The position numbers and the translations under genes are program-made. Positions 30,401 to 45,445 of a DNA stretch of 64,000 nt are shown here, piece by piece. Below the pieces are notes generated by a model. That model did no database searches. It saw only the letters and a program-made list of their open reading frames with translations, and was not told where the DNA came from. The stretch spans positions 3,009,748 to 3,073,747 of the forward strand of contig CM067590.1 in assembly GCA_034336665.1 (NCBI GenBank), in the 5' to 3' direction. Numbering within the stretch: position 1 is the first letter of the stretch; every line of letters starts with the position of its first letter. The DNA is from Luscinia megarhynchos. Its lineage: Eukaryota; Chordata; Aves; Passeriformes; Turdidae.

Positions 30401-33400
30401 ACCCGAGCAGCCCCTTGCTGGCAGAAGCCTGCTGGATATTTTAGCCATTTCCCAGGGCGAGACTCTTCCCACCCAGAAAATGTCCCCTTTCCCCCCCACC
30501 CCGCCGATGCCCTCGGCAACCGCTGCCCCCGAATTCCCCGTTCTGCTGGGGGCTCCTTTGTTCTGCTGCCCGCGCCGGCAGCGCCCGGGTCAGGCCGAGC
30601 TGACCTCTGCCTGTGCAGTAGCCGTCCCTGGGGATGGGGAGGTGCCACGCGCCGGCTCCCTAACCTCCCTCACCTCCATAACTCTTCCTCACGCCCTCCC
30701 CTTCCTCCTCCCTTGAACTGGGCCCCCTCCTCCTCCCTCCGGCCCCCCACGGCTCAGCTGAGCACCAGTTCACAGGAATCTGTCCCAGATGGGTCAATAA
30801 AACCTGGCAGTGGAGGATGGGGGCAAGCCCCTGGCTGCCAGGGTTTGGGTGTGGGGACAGGCACGGGGGCTTGGATGGCACTGCCTGGTGAGGATGGTGT
30901 TCTCAAGCACAGAGATCCACGGGCCAAGGATACCAGCGGCACCAGCACAACCAGAGCTGAATCCAAACTGGATCTGAACCCCCAGCAGGGAGAGCTGGAC
31001 AGCTGGGGAAGCATCAAGGCTCGTGGAAGAACAGGGGTGCTGAGGAGCCCTTCGGTAAAAATAAAAAGGAATCCCGAAAGAGCCCATCCCTCACAGAGCA
31101 GGCAGGCAGAACGCTGGCACAGCCACGCACAGCACCATCCGTGCAGGGACTCTGCTGTTGTCCAGCATCCCAGAGCTGCCGGGGTTCCCCCTAAGGCGCC
31201 TCCTCCCCAGCGAGGAGCGGTGATGGGGTACGGCATCCCCTGCCCCGCGCTGCCCTCGCTGTTTACATTCCTGCTGCTCCTTCCCAGGCCGCGCCAGCTG
31301 GGCTGGGATGGAGCCCGGCGGCACGCGCTGGAGGCCAGCCAGCAGGAGCTCCCGGCCAGCACCGGCTGCGCCAGCAAGCCCCTGGCCCCGGTCCAGGGGC
31401 CGCGATCCAAGCGCGGTGGCGCGGGCTGACGTGCCCGGGGAAAGCCTCTCCGAGCCCTGCGCGTCGCCTCCGCTCCTCCGCCCGCCCACGGAGGCTTTCC
31501 AACCCCCTCTGTCTGCTTCCACGATTCACCACGGAGCCAGGCTCTTCCCAGTGACCCCAGGAAAGAAGGGGTGCTCAGGGAGAGGGGCGCAGCTTGGGGG
31601 GCAGGGGAAGCGCTGGGAATGGGGCTGGTGCTCCCAAGTGCTGTGGCTGTGAGAGGGGACCTGGCAGAGCCTACGGTCTGGACCAAGGCACCGACACGCT
31701 GACAAACAGGAAGATCAGAGCTGCGGTATTGAAAAGCCTTTTCACAGCTACGAGTTCACGGCCCTGGCCCCTCGCTCCCCGGCAGCAGGAAGCACAAGAG
31801 AGAGAAACCACAAGAAGAGAGGGTGGCTTGGGTGCAGCGGCACGAGGGATGCGCAGGGCAGGAGCATCCCTCCATCACCACAGCTGGACAGGAGCATCCC
31901 TCCATCACCACAGCTGGACAGGAGCACCCCTCCATCCCCACAGCTGGGCAGTGCCAGGAGGATGGCCACATGCCCCCTGCTTGCTGGTGCTCCCTCCGCC
32001 AGCCCTGTTCTGAGCCTGCCCACATCCAGATGTGCCGGCAGATCCTGGCAAGCCCCTTCCCCCATTTTGGAAGGGATGCGACAGCCTCCTGAAGGCGAAG
32101 GGGCAGAGGTGGTCGCATCCCTCCTGAAAGGCCACCCTGCCCTGGCTGCTCCATCTGGGTCCCATCTGCTGCTGCTGGTCCTGCCCCTTCCCCCAGCCCC
32201 AAACCCCGATGTATTTAAACACACATCAAAGGTGCCGGGCGGTCCCCGGGGAGCCCTGGCTGCAGCACGTTTTCTTCCATCAGCGAGAGTGGAGTGCAGG
32301 CAGCTCTGGCGCTGGAAGAGTGGGAACATGCTGGCCTCGTTGCCAGGGGAAGGCAATGAAGCAGGCAGCCAGGTGATTTCTCACTGGTTTCACTCTTTCA
32401 TGGCATTTTGGCAGTGGCAGGGGCGCAGCTCTGCCCCCCAGCAAGAATCCATGGGGTCTGAGTTGCCCTGCCAGGCATTCACCTCAGTAGTGATGGTGAT
32501 GGGAGAATTACAGGTCCCCATGGAAAATGGCTTGGGGAGAGTGGAGAAGAGGAAATCCAAGAGACCCGCCAGATTTGCAAGTCTGGGGTGATTTTTTCGT
32601 AATTTTCAGCAAGAATCCTCCCAGATCCCTGCAGCAAACCAAATCACACTCTGCCTGTGCCAGAACAACATGGACACAGGATCCACTTGGAGTCACCCAA
32701 CCAGGGAGGGGAAGAGACTGAGCCCAGCACTAAAACCCTGGAGAAATCCCACGCATTCCTAACGACAACAGCAGCTGGATCTGAGGAGAACACTGCTGGA
32801 GGCGGCACTGCTGGAGGCATATCCCCACGCTCGCAAAGACACAGGGGCACGCAGGAGCAGGGAGAGGGATGGCACGGCAGGGACATGCGCGTCTCGGCGG
32901 GCACATACCTGCTTGAACTGCTCCTCATAGGTCCAGTCGCCATGGTCAGGTGCTGGTGGCGGGGGCTGAGCGTGGCCCAGGCCGGGGGGCAGCCGCTCCT
33001 GTCCCCCTGGCAGCCGTGGTGGCTCTCCTCGGTAGTGCTGGGGTGCCGGGGGCTTGCGGAGCAGCAGGGATCCCGCGCCCGCCCGCACCGCCTCTGCTGA
33101 GCTGAGCCCTTCCTCTCCCATGTCTTCTTCTTCCTCATAGTCTTCCTCTTCCTCCTCCTCCTCTTCTTCCTCTTCCTCCTCACCCAGGTCCTCTTCAAAG
33201 TCATCTTCATCCCATTTGCCCTTTCTGGAACGGGGGGAGAGGAAAGGTTTGGTCCCACACTGGTTCCCAAGGTCTGTCCCTCTCTCCTGCCCGCCCCACA
33301 GGCCCTCCCTAGCTGTGGGGCTTGGACCACCCACCCAGCACACAGTAGAGCCCAGTACAGCCCATTGGCAAGGGCAGCTCTGCGGGGCACAACCAGCCCT

Positions 33401-34157
33401 CGGCATCCCAGGAGCAGCTCTGTCACGGAGCTCTGCCAGATGGCTCCTGTCCTGGCCCTGCCCCAAGAGGATGCACGCTGGAGGCAGCCGAGGGTCCTGC
33501 ATAATTTAACGCCAGCCTGGGGTCTAGAGATGGGATGTCATGCCAACTCAGCATGAAGAATCATGGCCACAAAGCTGAGCTGCTGCTCTCAGCGCCTCCT
33601 GCTCTGAAATATCCCAACAGCTCTAATCCATCACCTGCCCCAAGCCACAGGATCCCCACAGCCTCCCCAGCATGCTGTGCCCAAACCCACCAGTGTTTGT
33701 GCCACTTCCCTGCCCCTTCCCCAAACCCACAAGAACTGCACTCACAGCTCCTCTTCCTCCTCAGAGCCCATCTCCTGCTGGTACCCGCTGCCATCTTCCT
33801 CCTCCTCGCCGCGCTCCTCCTCTTCCTCCTCCTCAGAGGCCTGGCTTTCGTCCGACAGCCCCGGGCTGGGCGAGTGGCTGAGGCCGGCAGCAGCCGCCCG
33901 CATGGCAGCCAGGGCGGCCATCTGCGCCCGCTGGATGTGCGCGCTCTCAGGCTCCGCTCCCTCCTCCGAGGGCGCCGGGGCTGGATCTGCCCGCGGCCCC
34001 GGGCTGGGGTGCTGGCAGGGGGCTGCCCGGGGGGCTGCGCCAGGGGGGACGTGGAGCGCGGCGGCGGCTGCTGCTCCTGCTGCCGCGCTTCCAGCGCCTG
34101 CTGCAGCCGCGCGCGCTGCTGCCGCTGCAGGTTCTCCATCACCGCCTGCAGCTTCAT
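18424..34157 (-). CDS. ARID3A: ARID3A (Bright/DRIL1), ARID-domain transcription factor (eight coding exons, one apparent frameshift)
   Basis: Exons on the minus strand: 33746-34157, 32909-33224, 21810-21882, 20617-20800, 20201-20448, 19631-19927, 19466-19552, 18424-18629. The sum is 1823 nt. Adding one missing base in the first coding exon gives 1824 nt and a 607-aa protein (human, from memory, 593). The start is MKLQAVMENLQ with GCC before the ATG. The order is: N-terminal helix, RAQMAALAAMRAAAAG, an acidic run of about 13 Glu, the extended ARID domain (about residues 235-345, WTYEEQFKQ to YPYECEKRGLS), the REKLES tetramerisation/export region (about 450-505), and a Ser/Gly-rich tail. ARID3A binds AT-rich matrix-attachment DNA, for example at IgH enhancers, and interacts with E2F1 (family knowledge). 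Intron 2 spans 21883-32908. The reading frame is broken in a G-rich stretch at 33985-34100. Confidence 0.95.
18674..19381 (+). mobile_element. solo LTR of an avian endogenous retrovirus (ERVL-like)
   Basis: A 708-bp element begins TGTGTTGGGC and ends CCAGGACA, so it has TG...CA termini. It is flanked by a perfect 5-bp duplication, CATGG, at 18669-18673 and 19382-19386. Inside are a TATA-like GATAAAA at about 18943-18949 and a late AGTAAA about 280 bp further on, which sets the orientation as plus, antisense to ARID3A. A 5-bp duplication fits ERVL (class III) or ERV1. No internal gag/pol/env sequence remains, so this is a recombined solo LTR. It resembles LTRs that I associate with passerine genomes, but I could not search for copies. 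Confidence 0.88.
28615..28745. repeat. imperfect G-rich tandem repeat in ARID3A intron 2
   Basis: Roughly 35-40-bp units containing GGGGGAAATG and GGCTCTGGGGGG motifs repeat about three times. The copies are degenerate. Confidence 0.5.
31860..31950. repeat. three-copy 30-bp tandem repeat
   Basis: A 30-bp unit beginning GGAGCATCCCTCCATCACCA occurs three times in a row. The first two copies are identical and the third has four substitutions. It lies inside ARID3A intron 2. Confidence 0.9.
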
Positions 34158-37005
34158 GGCTCTGCCGGCAGGCGGGGGGTCCCCGGGGGGGCGGGGGGCG
34201 ATGCACCCGGGGGGCAGTGCCCGGGGGGCAGCGCCCGGCAGGCTGCCGCGCTCCAGCGGGGCTGGGGGCCGAGGCTGGGCAGCGCCGGGGTGGGGGGCAG
34301 CCCTGGAGGGGGCTGCCGGGGGGTGAGGGCAGTGCCGTTGGGGTGTCAGGGCAGGAATTGACACCGGGTCAGCAAAGGAGGACGTGCCCTGTGACCCCTC
34401 TCAGGCTTGGCCCAATATCTCCTTGGCTTGAGGGCTACGCCGTCTTCGCAGGCTCAGTGCTGCTCGTTGGGACTGGGGTGCTGCTGTTGTCCCAGGCAGG
34501 CTCCAAAACTCCTCCTCAGGCTCAGCAGGCAGCAGCTGCAGCACGGTGCATCACCCCTTCCCTTGCAGACCTGGCACTTTTCTGGTGCCTCAGGGTCCCC
34601 TGCACACGGCTGGTATCCCTAATCCTCAGCCAGGTCGGTGTCTGGCAGGCGTCAGCGCAAACCTGTGGGAAAAGTAGAGCAGAAGGTCAGTGGAGCTGTG
34701 GGCAGGAGCTGGCGAGCAGGAAGGAGTTAAAGACAGCGAAGGAGCCTCATTAATCTCGAGCTAATGAGATAGGGCGGCTGGGCCTGCTGCTGGAGGGGGA
34801 AGGGGCCTGCCGGACCCGATAGCCCTGCCCGACCCTGCAGGCAGCGGATACCAGGGGACCCACGCCCGCAGATAACAGGCACCGGGAGAGATGTCCGCTG
34901 GGTCCCCCACAGGGGACAAGGCACATCCCCACCAGAGACACACAGCATGGGGAGCACTGGGCTCATCGTGATGGCACTGGGGGAATGGGCAGCACTGGGG
35001 TCTGCACTGCACAGTGAAGGGGCCCCAAAACACCCCGGGGCAGATCCCAGAGGGATGGACAGGCAGAGCCTTGAAACCCCGGCAAACAGGCTCTGCCAAC
35101 CGCCCCCAGAGCCCCTTTCCCTCCCTTCCCTGGGGGCTGGGGGCCCTCCGAGGAAACAGCTGCAAGCAGCTCATCTCTGCTTTGCCCCCTGGAAAACACT
35201 GAGGGGATCAGCACATTACAGCTGGGCCTTGCAGAACCCCCACAGCTCAGCAGCCTGATCAGAACCCCTTCTAGCACTGAGCTCCCAAGCCCTGGTGTGG
35301 CCAGCAGCCCCAGTTCCCAGTTGTGACCCGGCCTGCGCTGAGGGCAGGGAGGGCATTCACCACAGCACCGCGGTGCCGTGTACGGGCGAGCCCCGTTTGA
35401 GCTGCACACACGGCCGGACCCTCCCGGGGACTGACCATGGGGCCGGACCCAGGGGCTGCGGAGCCGGGACAGCTACCGGCAGCTACGCCACGATCCCGCG
35501 CATTCTGGAAAGAGGAACCTGCTGCCAGTGCGGGCCGGGGCCGCGGACGATCGGGCGGGAGCCGCTTCCCCCACGCCTCACCGCGGCAGCGGCTGCATCC
35601 GCTCCCGGCCCGGCTGGGCTCGGCTCACGCTACGGACAGACACGTCGCCACCGCCTCCACCGGGAGCCAGCAGAGGCGCGGCACAAGCGGGCCAGCACTG
35701 CTCGTGCCTCAGTTTCCTCTCTCTCCTCTGATCATCGCCGTCTCGCCCCCACGGACGAGAGGTCGCGGCGGGGACATTCCCCGCCCCGGAGCAGCCGCTC
35801 ACCGCGCTCCTGCCCCGCACCGCACCTGAACCCCGTCCCCGGCGCCATCCACGAGCGAACCGGAGCGAGACCGGCCCGGGCACGTGCTCCTCGCCGCCGC
35901 TGTGGCTCTGCCGGGCCACGACTCCCCGAGTGAGTCGGTGCCAGCACCAGGTGTGGAGCTGCCTCCTCCAGCACAGCGGGCCGTGGCCGCGCCGGAGCCA
36001 CGCTGCCGCTTCTCCACGGAGAAGCCGGAGCGCTGAGGCCACAGCCAGGGCCCCGTAACACCCCGGTCCGGCGGCCACTGTGACCTTGAGCCGTGCCCCT
36101 TTGTCCCTCCGGCTGCTCGGGGCCACGGGGCCCGGTGCGTCCCCGTCGTGGGGCGGTGACCGGGGTCCCGCGAGGGATTCGGGGCGGCGTCACCCGGGGC
36201 AGGTGCTCGGGAGCGACAGCGGCTAAAAATAGGCAGCGGGGGTGTGACGGACGGGCCTTTGTGCCACCGACACCGGGGCTGGGCTGGCCGCGCCGGACAC
36301 CCCCAGGCTGGCTGCCGGCACTGCCGGGAAGGGCTCCGGGGGTGGCGTGGAGGCTGAGTGAGGAAGAAGAGGGGAAGGACAGGGAGGACGGGTCCGGTGG
36401 GTGCTGTCCTCGGGGACGGACGGGGCTGGGGACCCCCAGGCGGACAGGAGTCCCGTCCCCGAAACTGAGCCCGGCCCCGCTCCTGGCGGCACGTGGCACC
36501 GGCGGCCCTCAGAAAGACCGGGCACGGAGGCGGCGGGGCCCAAATGGGCCCAAGTCCCGCTGAACGGGGGGGAACGGCCGCCCCCGACATGGAGAGGCGA
36601 GCCTGGGTCGGTCCGGCCTGGCCCCTCCGCCGTCCGGACCCCGGGAGACCGCGGGCCTGGGGGGAGGCACAGGGCGGGGCCACGGAGCTCTGCCCGGCCC
36701 GGACAGCAGCGCCCGGGGAGAACGGAGAGTCAAGGCCGTGAACGGCCGCGGGGGAGGAACCCCAGCCCCGCGTGGGGGAGGCGGCCGGTAACCGGCCGCT
36801 GGGGGCAGGGGGCGCAGCGCTCCTGCCCAGCACCGGCAGCGGAGGGCCCAGCCCACCTCAGAGAGGCGACCGGTCCTGGTCTCCGGTCCCCAGCCCCGGT
36901 CCCACCCAGCCCCCGACTCCCGGTCCCGGCCACGGCGGCGGCTGAGGTCCCGTTCTCGGTGCCGATCCCATCCGTGGAACCGGTGCGGCGGCGCGTCCCC
37001 CTTAC

Positions 37006-37160
37006 CCGGTGCAGGCCGTGCGCCGCGAAGCCGCATAGCAGCCGCGGCCGCCCGGGGTCGGGCTCGGCGGGGCCGGGCTCGGCGGGGCCGGTGCGCGCGG
37101 GGCCCGCGGCGCTGCTCTCCCCGCGGGCGGGCGGGCGGCGGGCGGGCGGTGGGACCTGGC
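37006..37160 (-). other. ARID3A: probable non-coding first exon of ARID3A
   Basis: On the minus strand a strong splice donor (CACCGG|GTAAGG) lies at 37006/37005. It would splice to an acceptor just upstream of the ARID3A ATG, for example around 34313. The 5' limit is a guess placed below the CCAAT boxes. The intron between holds no recognisable coding sequence. Confidence 0.5.
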
Positions 37161-37188
37161 CCCGCCCCTCGCCGCCCCGCCCCGCCCC

Positions 37189-37299
37189 GCCATTGGCCCG
37201 CCGCGCCCGGGGCGCCACGCCCCTCTCCGCCCCGCTCTGCCATTGGCCCGCCGCTCCCGGAGCGCCCCGCCCCCCGCCGCCATTGGTCCGCATGCAAAT
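37189..37299. promoter_or_regulatory. three CCAAT boxes and an octamer in the ARID3A/R3HDM4 promoter
   Basis: The word GCCATTGGCCCG or GCCATTGGTCCG occurs at about 37190, 37240 and 37280, giving three inverted CCAAT (NF-Y) boxes spaced 50 and 40 bp apart. A perfect octamer, ATGCAAAT, follows at 37292-37299. GC boxes (CCCGCCCC) lie between them. The octamer is a POU-factor site. Octamers are typical of B-cell promoters, and ARID3A is a B-lineage factor, so the link is suggestive but inferred. Confidence 0.65.
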
Positions 37300-37417
37300 G
37301 CTGCGCGCCGCGGGGCCGCGGGGCCGGGCGGGGGCGTGGCCGCAGCGCCGCCTCGCGGACGGGCGGGGGAACGGCGCCGTGCGGGGCGCGTGCCCCGGTA
37401 GCGCTGCGCAGGGGGGG

Positions 37418-37556
37418 CGGTTAACGGGGGGCAACGGGGGGTTTAACGGGGTTAACGGAGGTTAATGGGGCTTTAACGGGGGTTAACTGGAGGTTCACGA
37501 GGATTAACGGGGGAGGTAACGCGGGACAACGGGGATTCACGCGGGGTTAATGGGGT
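37418..37556. repeat. GTTAACGGGG-type G-rich minisatellite
   Basis: About ten degenerate units of roughly 10-15 bp, such as GGTTAACGGGGG and GGTTAATGGGG, with runs of four to six G. It lies between the CCAAT cluster and the CRE of R3HDM4, and its plus strand could form G-quadruplexes. Confidence 0.8.
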
Positions 37557-37656
37557 CCGGCAGCCGCCGAACCCCGATTGCAGGGGCTCCCCGAAGCACC
37601 CCCGGTGCCCCACCTCCCGCGACGCCCGAGGTGGGGCTCCCGTGCTCCCGCCCCCG

Positions 37657-37671
37657 TGACGTCACTTCCTG
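37657..37671 (+). promoter_or_regulatory. CRE plus ETS core promoter elements of R3HDM4
   Basis: A perfect CRE palindrome, TGACGTCA, lies at 37657-37664. It is followed at once by CTTCCTG, an ETS site on the opposite strand. The pair lies about 130 bp upstream of the R3HDM4 ATG, where a TATA-less core promoter is expected. Confidence 0.6.
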
Positions 37672-37791
37672 CGGGCGGTGCCGGGCCCGGTGCCGCCGGT
37701 GCGGGCCGGGGGTGGAGGAGGCGGGAGGAGGTGCTGGTGCGGGTCCCGGTTCTGGTTCTGGTCCCGGTCCCCATCCCAGTCGCATCGGGCC

Positions 37792-44196
<6,405 letters not shown>

Positions 44197-44975
44197 TGCC
44201 CCCCGAGCTGCCCAGCCCCTCCTGTGTCCGGCCCTTGTGCATCCCTTGGACCCTCGGCCCTTCCCCTGCTCCGGGGGCAGAGCCGGGTGTTTACAGCCCT
44301 CCTGGAACTCTTTGTGTGTCTATTTATATAACCCAGGTGTTTTTTAAAAATAATCAGGCGGGGCCAAACCCCCCCTCTGGCGGTGACGCTCGTGGGGTGA
44401 TTTCGGTCCAGATTTTTCTGCGGTGAAACAGCTCCTGGCGGCTGCTGAGCAATCGCTGAGCCGGCGGAAGAGCCCGGGGGCTGCCGCGTTCCCGCACCCG
44501 CAGCCCCGCGCCCGCGGGGTGTCCGGGGGGCCCGGTGTGGGGAGCTCCGGGTACTTTTGCGCCCCCACACCCTGTGCCCTGCCCGCACGACGGGGCTGTT
44601 TTTAAGTGTAATATAGCTTGTGGTTTTTTTATCACGTGTGTGTATATTTACATGAGTGTGTGTGTGTGTGTGCGCGTGCTGCTGGAGGGGTGCAGCCCCT
44701 TTCGGGGGTCTCTCTGCTTTGTCCGCAGCTGCCATGGGGGCAGATGGGGCATTTTGTTGGTACCTCCGTGTGCCCCTTCCGTGTCCCTGGCATGTGCCAA
44801 GGGTTGCTCGCAGGGTGTGTCCTGGAGGAATCTTTTTCTGGTTGCTCTATCCCATGACGACACCGACTGCCATTAACCGTGGGGACCCCCAGATCCAAGG
44901 GCCCCTCGCGCCTCCTTTACTGGTGTGACTCGGGTACGGGCGCGTTCAGGAACAATAAAGACGGTGCTCCCCTGC
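44197..44975 (+). other. R3HDM4: R3HDM4 3'UTR
   Basis: This runs from the TGA at 44194-44196 to just past the poly(A) signal. It includes a (TG)n run at 44660-44672. No other coding exon is seen. Confidence 0.75.
44954..44959 (+). terminator. R3HDM4 poly(A) signal
   Basis: A canonical AATAAA followed by a T/CT-rich downstream element (TTTGTCTCTCTGTCTCTCC). Cleavage should fall about 100 bp before the 3' end of the convergent U6 gene. Confidence 0.85.
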
Positions 44976-45078
44976 TCCGGCTTTGTCTCTCTGTCTCTCC
45001 GTGGGGAGGAGGCTTGGGAGGGGGTCGGGGGGCGGCCGGTTCGGCGCGGGCTGCAAAAATTGGGTGTGGGGAGATGCG

Positions 45079-45128
45079 AAAAATATGGAACGCTTCACGA
45101 ATTTGCGTGTCATCCTTGCGCAGGGGCC

Positions 45129-45179
<51 letters not shown>

Positions 45180-45185
45180 GAGCAC
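45079..45185 (-). ncRNA. RNU6: U6 spliceosomal snRNA gene
   Basis: The minus strand reads the complete 107-nt U6 RNA, from GTGCTCGCTTCGGCAGCACA at 45185 down to CGTTCCATATTTTT at 45079. By eye it matches the human U6 sequence as I know it at every position, including the ACAGAGA box that pairs with 5' splice sites and the AGCATGGCCCC region. It ends in the T5 Pol III terminator. A complete external Pol III type-3 promoter is present, so this is a functional gene and not one of the many U6 pseudogenes. U6 is the catalytic RNA of the spliceosome. Confidence 0.98.
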
Positions 45186-45207
45186 GAATCACCCTGCCCC
45201 CAGAACG

Positions 45208-45216
45208 CTATTTAAA
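45208..45216 (-). promoter_or_regulatory. U6 TATA box
   Basis: The minus strand reads TTTAAATAG about 23-31 bp upstream of the U6 start, the normal place for the TATA box that selects Pol III at type-3 promoters. Confidence 0.9.
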
Positions 45217-45231
45217 GGCTTGGGAAGACAA

Positions 45232-45250
45232 ATTATAAACGATAGGGTGA
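45232..45250 (-). promoter_or_regulatory. U6 proximal sequence element (PSE)
   Basis: The minus strand reads TCACCCTATCGTTTATAAT at -65 to -47, the canonical PSE position. It starts with the TCACC core recognised by SNAPc. Confidence 0.88.
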
Positions 45251-45371
45251 CTATAGTGTGGCTCGACAATAACTCTATAAATATCTCCCCAAGCTTTTGT
45301 CCGTTTTTCAGCCCCTTATTCTTCTTAGATTTCTCCCAAAATGTCAAAATATGCCGATATGCTTGCTATGT

Positions 45372-45407
45372 CTGCCCAGTGGGTTCTGGGTAGTTTGTTA
45401 TGCTAAT
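45372..45407 (-). promoter_or_regulatory. U6 distal sequence element: Staf/ZNF143 site plus octamer
   Basis: The minus strand carries an octamer with one mismatch, ATTAGCAT, at 45400-45407 (-222 to -215) and an SPH/Staf-like word, ACTACCCAGAACCCACTGGG, at 45375-45394. Together they form the DSE expected near -220. The octamer ends 38 bp before the MED16 start codon, so this element probably also acts on MED16. Confidence 0.8.
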
Positions 45408-45445
45408 TAGAGCCACTGGCTGGCTCTCTGAGGGTGTCCGCGGCG

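Larger units (their letters stand above)
21883..32908 (-). other. large ARID3A intron 2 with no gene
   Basis: This 11-kb intron contains no convincing exon on either strand. It is GC-rich, with scattered AT-rich islands carrying homeobox-like TAAT/ATTA or GATA-type words, for example near 24815-24845, 24920-24960, 25995-26045, 27440-27560, 29440-29490 and 29765-29850. These could be enhancers. That is inference only. Confidence 0.5.

Noticed and set aside
36401..37465. Long open frames on both strands in the 36-37.5 kb CpG island
   Set aside because: High GC removes stop codons. The translations are low-complexity Pro/Arg/Gly/Ala and match nothing.
44879..45238. Open frame running through the U6 gene
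   Set aside because: The region is a structural RNA gene on the other strand; the frame is accidental.
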